Shown here piece after piece: positions 58,302-64,000 of a stretch of 64,000 nucleotides of DNA; position 1 is the first letter of the stretch, and the number at the start of each line of letters is the position of its first letter. The notes below the pieces were generated by a model that saw only the letters and a list, made by a program, of their open reading frames with translations, made no database searches and was not told the DNA's origin. Made by a program: the position numbers and the translations under genes. The stretch comes from Colocasia esculenta (Eukaryota > Streptophyta > Magnoliopsida > Alismatales > Araceae). The stretch is taken from positions 95,584,948 through 95,648,947 of the forward strand of contig CM024755.1 of assembly GCA_014218235.1 (NCBI GenBank), in the 5' to 3' direction.

Positions 58302-61300
58302 GAGGGGGTACAGGGAGATAGTGAGCAGGAGACAAAAGAGAGGCATGGCAGGTTATAATTGGCCAAGCCTGGCGTTTCTGCTCTTCAAAGTGAGCTTGAA
58401 AGGCTCCAAACTCAAAAGAATAGGAAGGTCCCATGACAGGAGCCATCCTCAGGAGGTGCAGTTGCCTCTGATCTGAAAGGAAAGGACCATATGCATTCTG
58501 GCCAAGAGACATTTTGAGGAGGCAAATGGTGCCAAAACTGGCATGCTGAAGGAACTGATCAATTGAAATAGGAGAGAAGAGCTGCTTCTACTTCAGTTCA
58601 AGTCTCATGGCAACATAAACCTTGTATCTCTCAACCTAAATAGAAAATGGATCGCGAATAAGGTGAATGAAGTTCATGTCTAGGAAATCAGCAGCGGAAA
58701 CAGGAGGCTTGTTAATTTTGGCCTGAGAAGCATTCAGATCTGCAAGCTGCTGAGTAGAAAGAGGATAAAAACTGGCCCACTTAGCTAGAGATAACCTCTC
58801 ACATTCTGACAAGAGAAGGGCAAGAACATTTGCATTTATGTGGCCCTGATGGTACTCTCTTATCAAGAATCGATTGAAACCGACAAGATTACCCTTCTGC
58901 ACATGTATTCTCCCCATGACTCTGGCAAAATGCTCGAAAATGATGGAGCCAACATCGGAGTCCAAAATCAGAGAATGAAGAGGAGGGAGAAACACTACAT
59001 CAGGCAAATGGAGTGTAGCAAAATCGACCTTGATGGCTTCGATATGAGCATCATGGGAACCAAGATTATGAATAGCTTGCCGGTATTGGCCAAGTTGAAT
59101 TTTAGGTAAATTGTTGAGATATCGATAGTCATTGAACATTTGAAAATACCTGATCATCTTGATCTCCTTTTGAACAAATGGAGCCCAGGTATCCTTGTGA
59201 AGAATTTGGAACCATTCTGAGAGAGTCAAGGAATGATCCCTGGGAGGGAACCTGGCTAACCTGGCATTCAGAAACTTATTGTACAAGATCTTGTGGCCAC
59301 GAGCCCATTGCTCTTCTATTTTGGCCTCAACCACGGAGAAGATTTTGAGCACACTCCGGAATAATAGTGATAAAAGAGGGAGGAGTAGGAGGATGAAGGA
59401 AGGAGTGAGTTGTAGAGGGAGGAACATCAGATGGTCCAAAGGAGGAAGGACTAGAAGAGGAGGCTCCAGCTGATGAGGAGACTGGAGGAACCTCAGATGA
59501 AAGAGAAGGAGGAGGAATGTGAGTGGAGGAAACAGGAGATAAGGAGGACTGGGAAGGAAAGGGTGTAGGAGAGGAAATGGTTCTTGGAATGGGTTGTTTG
59601 AAGGTGGGAGGTGCTGGAGGTGCAGTGGAGGATGATGGTGGAGAAGGAGGGGCTGGAGATGGAAGAGGAGAAGGAGCAGGGGGCTCTGGAGCTACAGCTT
59701 GCTCTTCTGCTCTGACAGGCTCAGCCACTTAATCTATTGGCCCTAATGGCCCAGGGATATCCCCAACTCTCCCTGATGGCCCAGACTCCACAGCCTCAGC
59801 TGACCTTGCTGCTGCCACTTCTTCAACAGTGCTTGGCCCTGATGGCCGACCTTCATCAACAACTGATGGCCCTGAAGGCCCAGAGTGCTCTGCCTCCTTT
59901 GGCCCTGATGGCCCAACATTTGCTTGACTTGGCCCAAATGGCCCTGAGCTGCTGACAGGTGCAGGATTTGCAGGAGGAGGTTGCACCTTCAAAATATTGG
60001 AAATGGCTGTTATAGACTCCTTAATGCTGAGGAGCTCACTTCTCACCCAACGAAAAGCATTTCTAATCATGCCCACCTCCTTAGTCGCAGTGCTCTAGCT
60101 CAAGAAGATTAATGATATATCAGACTGCACAGAGCATAAAATCTGTCCTTGTTCATCCAGTCTAGCAACTAAGGGCTTCAAATTGATCTTCAATTTCTTC
60201 TTCCTCTGCCTCTGATGTGGCCTCCTGGTGAGTAAAGGGATCTCAGGAGCCATTCCTTTTCCTTTGACACTTGCCCTAGCAGTGAGCTCCACATTATCAG
60301 CATTTGCATTTTCTTCTTCTGAATCAGAAGGGCTTGTGAAGACTCCTTCTCGAAACTGATCTTCCACAGGGGCACTAGCAGTGTGCTCTCCCTGATACTG
60401 AGTTTCCTTCTCAATAGATTGCTCCCCCTGAATAGGAGCATCTACCATTTGCACATCTTCATTGTGGCATGCTGCCCCAACCTCAGGTACAACATCTTGC
60501 TCCCCCTGAATGGGAGCTTCTTCCATAACTACATCCTCAATGTGGCCTGATGCCACAGCCTCGCTACCGACTTCTTCAGCAACTCTTTCTTGCTCCCCCT
60601 GAGTGCTGGTGATAGAATCCAACACACTTCAAAGGATGGATCCCACAACTGAAGTGGGGGTGGCAACTTCTGCAGTTTGCTCAATGGGCTCAATGAATTC
60701 TTGAGGAATGTTCTCAATCCTGTGCACACTAATCACTGAGTCTTCAACTCTGATCTCTGTTGCATTTCCTTGGATATCTGCTGTTGTTGCTTGTTCCTTT
60801 TGAACCACTGGAATTTCGGCCCTGATTTCTTCCTGCTGCACTTGGACCACTGGCACTTCTGGCATGGCAATCTCTTGCTCAACTTGAACTTCTGGTGCTG
60901 CTACTACTGCCTCTTCTTGGACCTCTAGGACTTCACTAATAATGGCCTCACCCTCTGCTGCTAAGGTCTTGGTCCACACACCACCAACAAGAGAGAATCC
61001 ACTTTTCTTAAGATTCCTGGACCGGATAGCTTGGCCCATCTTCTCTGAGACTGCCCCATTCAAATTTACTCGAAAGTGCTGGAATATCTTGGTTAGCAAA
61101 TGGGCATAAGGAAGGGATACATTTAACTTACTCTTCTTGTCCCAAACCTGAGCATTTCCAAATTTCATCCTTTCTATGATGACCTCTGCCATATTAATAT
61201 TCTGGTTCTGGATAGCCCAGAACATCATGTCAGAATCTGCCTTGGTGCATGTGGAGAAGGTCGCACTCCTGGGCACCAGAATCTGACAAACTATGAAATG

Positions 61301-61771
61301 CAATAGTCTATTGAATGCATTCAACTAATTAATATCTATCTTCCCATCTTTCAACTTGAACTCGGGACCAACAATCCCCAAACCTTTCGCCTGAATGTCA
61401 ACAATGTGAACTCCACTGTGACCAGAGGTGGACACACCAAACAAGGACTCCAATAGCTCATACGAGATCCGAATCTAAGTTCCTTTGACCATGGATGTCA
61501 AAGACCCGTCTTCCTCAGACTTCAAACAAACATAAAACGCCTTGACCAGGTCTGGATAGCTTACCTCTGAGAGTGTTGCCATCTTCGTCGACTTCAATCT
61601 CTCCATAGCAGCAACAATGTTGTGCATCCCATTCTTTTCCAAATCAACCACATCCACTGCCTTGTGCCCGCACAACTTGGTCTTCACTGAAGCTAACCTT
61701 TCTTGCTGCTCTGCGGTGAGGAAAGCAGCCCCACAGCCCCCGACAGTGCTGGAAACTCCAGAAACGGCCAT
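58302..61771 (-). pseudogene. SIRE envelope-like ORF (putative plant transposon protein)
   Basis: The likely start is the ATG at 61771 (MAVSGVSSTVGG). One frame continues to about 59327 with stops at 61475, 61325, 60629, 60095 and 59729. The N-terminal domain (LTAEQQERLASVK, VSYPDLVKAFYV, HFRVNLNGAVSEKM) matches the Transposase_32-like region of SIRE elements. A Glu/Gln/Val-rich middle with AEIPVVQKEQ-like repeats follows, then GPSGP repeats at 59740-59960 and a Pro/Ser-rich block. After a frameshift near 59345 a second globular domain follows at 58636-59360 (WARGHKILYNKFLNARLARF, LSEWFQILHKDTW) and continues to 58294. I see no signal peptide or convincing membrane anchor, so a true envelope role is not supported by sequence. 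Confidence 0.75.
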
Positions 61772-62154
61772 GGTTTTGAATGGTCGAAAGGAGGATTGGA
61801 GCAAAAGCCCTCAGAAGATTTTTCGCGGGAAGGGATGGAAGCTTTGAAATCGCACGAAGTCGATGCCAGAGCCGATAGGGTTTATCATCTCAAGCAAGTT
61901 GAAAGAGATGAGAGCGGGAGGTGAATCGTTGTGACACAGATTTCGGGTTTTATTAGATAAAGATAAAGTGACTTTTGAGAGGATGGCGCCATAAATGCTG
62001 AAAATGACAAAACAGAGACAGGTTCGAGATGAATAAATACCTTTAAAATAATGAACCGTCACCGAAATTTATGATGCAAGCAATCTTTAAAGATTTCGCT
62101 TAATTTCACGGGAGAGAACAGATAGTTGATGTTATGAAATAATCATTATTTCAA
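61772..62154 (-). other. Spacer between pol and the envelope-like ORF
   Basis: AT-rich, no supported gene. The 83-codon frame at 61811-62062 has no known domain. The envelope-like message probably started or was spliced within this stretch; I cannot place a splice site with confidence. Confidence 0.5.
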
Positions 62155-64000
62155 TTATTTACAGATAAATCTATCAAAATTACACATGCCTAATTCCCTT
62201 CTAAGAGATGTAAATTTCTCTTCAGCTAAGGCTTTTGTGAAGATATCTACTAACTGATTTTGAGTATCTATAAATGAAATGTCTATATTACCGTTAGCTA
62301 CATGATCTCGAATGAAATGGTATCTAACCTCAATATGCTTTGTCCTTTAGTGCTGCACTAGATTTTTGGTGAGATTAATTGCACTGGTGTTGTCACACAG
62401 CAAGGGAATTGTCTTGATGTGTAGCCCATATTCCTCAAGTTACTGCTTAATCCATAGGAGTTGTGTATAGCAGCTTCTAGCAACCACGTACTCAGCTTCA
62501 GCTGTTGACAGTGCTACTGAATTTTGCTTCTTTGAGGACCATGAAATCAAACATCCTGCAAGAAATTGACAACATCCACTGGTACTTTTCCTATCTATCT
62601 TGCATCCAGCGTAATCAGCAACAGAGTATCCTACTAAATTTATTTCACATGATTTTGGATACCACAATCCTATATCATGAGTTCTAGCTAAGTATCTAAA
62701 AATCCGTTTGACACTAATTAAATGAGACTCTCTAGGATCTGCCTAATACCTAGCACACATGCATACACTAAACAATATATCAGGTCTACTTGCTGTCATG
62801 TAAAGTAATGAACCTATCATTCCTTTGTCGATCTTTTGGTCTACTTTCTTACCATCCTTGTCACTGTTTAGCCTTGTAGATGTGCTCATTGGTGTTGATA
62901 GTGGCTTGGCGTTTTCAAAACCAAATTTCTTTAGTAGCTCTTTGGTGTACTTGGCTTGACAAATGTGGGAGCCTTCTTTTCCTTGCTTGATTTGCAATCC
63001 GAGGAAATAATTAAGTTCCCCCATCATGCTCATTTCAAATTCTCCCTACAAAAGCTTTTCATCAGTAGAACCAAATATTATATCATCAACATAGATTTGA
63101 ACAAGTAACACATTTTTAACTTTAGACTTAATGAATAATGTGCTATCTACTTTTCCTCTAATAAATCCATGGTTTAACAAAAATGCACTTAATCGTTCAT
63201 ACCATGCTCTAGGTGTTTATTTCAAACAATATAAAGCCTTGTTCAATTTAAATACATGATTTGGAAAATTGATATCATCAAAACCAAGAGGTTGTTCTAC
63301 ATAAACTTCCTCCTTTATGTAACCATTTGGAAAAGCTGATTTTACATCCATTTGAAATAATTTTAAATCCAATGCTCATGCATAAGCAAGTAAAATCCTA
63401 ATTGCCTCAAGTCTGGCTACTGGTGCATAGGTTTCATCGAAATCTATCCTTCCTCTTGAGAATAGCCTTGAGCTACCAATCTGGCCTTGTTTCTAGTGAT
63501 CACACCAGCTTCATCCATTTTTTTCCTGAACACCCATTTGGTGCCAATCACAGGATGATCTGATGGTCTCGGAACAAGGGACCATACTTGGTTTCTCTTG
63601 AACTGATTAAGTTCATCTTGCATGGATAATATCCAAGATTCATCAGATAGTGCTTCATTGACTGTCTTAGGCTCTATTTGAGATACAAAGGCTAAATAAT
63701 CACATGGGATTATGTTACCTCTAGTTCTTACCCCAGCCGATGGATCTCCAATAATGTTATCCAACGGATCATCTTTCTTGTATCTCCATTCCTTTGGAAG
63801 ATTATCATGTGATATATCTTTTTGTTGTAGATCTTCCAAGGGTGGATCTTCCTTGTCCTCAATGGATGTATTCTTTAACTTCTTGGACAATTCATCTGCA
63901 TCATCAACATCACTGTCTACTTCCTTTCTCAAGAAAGGGTTAGTTTCATCAAAAATAACATGCACTGTTTGTTCAATTAATAAACTATGCTTATTAAATA
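62155..64000 (-). pseudogene. Copia pol: end of integrase, RT and RNase H
   Basis: The frame enters from the right with the post-integrase linker (MHVIFDETNP, acidic, then NIIPCDYLAFVSQIEP). RT follows: HPVIGTKWVFRKKMDEAG, ETYAPVARLEA, LFQMDVKSAFPNG, KALYCLK, a stop, then QIYVDDIIFGSTDEKL with the catalytic DD, and GELNYFLGLQIKQGKEG. RNase H has VGYSVADYAGCKIDRKSTSG, SWSSKKQNSVALSTAEAEYV and DNTSAINL. The stop is at 62155 after FICK. Breaks occur near 63440, 63220, 63045, 62742 and 62440. The DIIF box and the RKSTSG motif mark Ty1/copia. Confidence 0.9.

Larger units (their letters stand above)
55897..64000 (-). mobile_element. SIRE-like Ty1/copia element, 3' part, runs off the window
   Basis: Reads right to left: pol (64000 down to 62155), a spacer, an envelope-like ORF (61771 to ~58300), PPT (58087-58100) and 3' LTR (58086 to 55897). 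The extra ORF after pol and the AAAAAGGGGGAGA tract define the SIRE lineage. The 5' LTR, gag, protease and most of integrase lie beyond 64000, so TSDs cannot be checked; the left flank is CGACC. Several stops suggest that it is inactive but younger than the copia remnant at 33467-35533. Confidence 0.9.

Overview
This window looks like a repeat-dense intergenic block from a flowering plant with a large genome. The evidence is the element set: plant L1-type LINEs with an RNase H tail, a Ty3/gypsy chromovirus, SIRE-like Ty1/copia elements with an envelope-like extra ORF, a Tat-like element with an antisense gene, a hAT-type MITE, and two pseudogenes with the plant mobile domain (PMD). No host housekeeping gene, rRNA, tRNA gene or CRISPR array was found. 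Every long reading frame belongs to a transposable element or a decayed PMD gene. The species cannot be named from the sequence alone.

Layout, left to right. (1) 1-27096: a chromodomain Ty3/gypsy element on the minus strand. Its 3' LTR starts before the window, is split by a ~6.2 kb LINE (~554-14325) and ends at 16430. The internal region is 16431-21112. The 5' LTR is 21113-27096 and is split by a 2.9 kb solo LTR (22504-25386). The LINE itself carries two solo LTRs of one family in opposite orientation (1238-5555 and 5779-9029), and the second holds a 439 bp hAT MITE (7616-8054). That makes four levels of nesting, most of them supported by exact target-site duplications (TSDs). (2) 27097-32830: non-coding, LTR-like sequence with a C-depleted tract, a plus-strand TATA box and a 5'-truncated LINE (31658-32783). 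(3) 32882-~38430: a gypsy-type gag fragment joined in frame to a decayed copia integrase/RT/RNase H, followed by a polypurine tract (PPT) and a copia 3' LTR. (4) 38862-39778: an LTR-like segment on the minus strand. (5) 41145-46007: two tandem, spliced, decayed PMD genes on the plus strand. (6) 46201-55273: a second copy of the 2.9 kb solo LTR, inverted and interrupted by a complete non-autonomous Tat-like element (47681-53770). That element has 915 bp LTRs, a TSD, a PBS and a PPT, but no gag-pol; instead it has an antisense gene and a ~66 bp tandem array. (7) 55897-64000: the 3' part of a SIRE-like copia element on the minus strand (pol, envelope-like ORF, PPT, 3' LTR with a motif array); it runs off the window.

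Two patterns are not explained by ordinary TE annotation. First, clusters of the 8-mer AACGCGAC/GTCGCGTT and the palindrome GTCGCGAC recur in at least four otherwise unrelated LTR families and around both PMD genes. Second, all 14 in-frame stops I could place in the two PMD pseudogenes are TAG, as expected from decay of CAG codons (CHG context).
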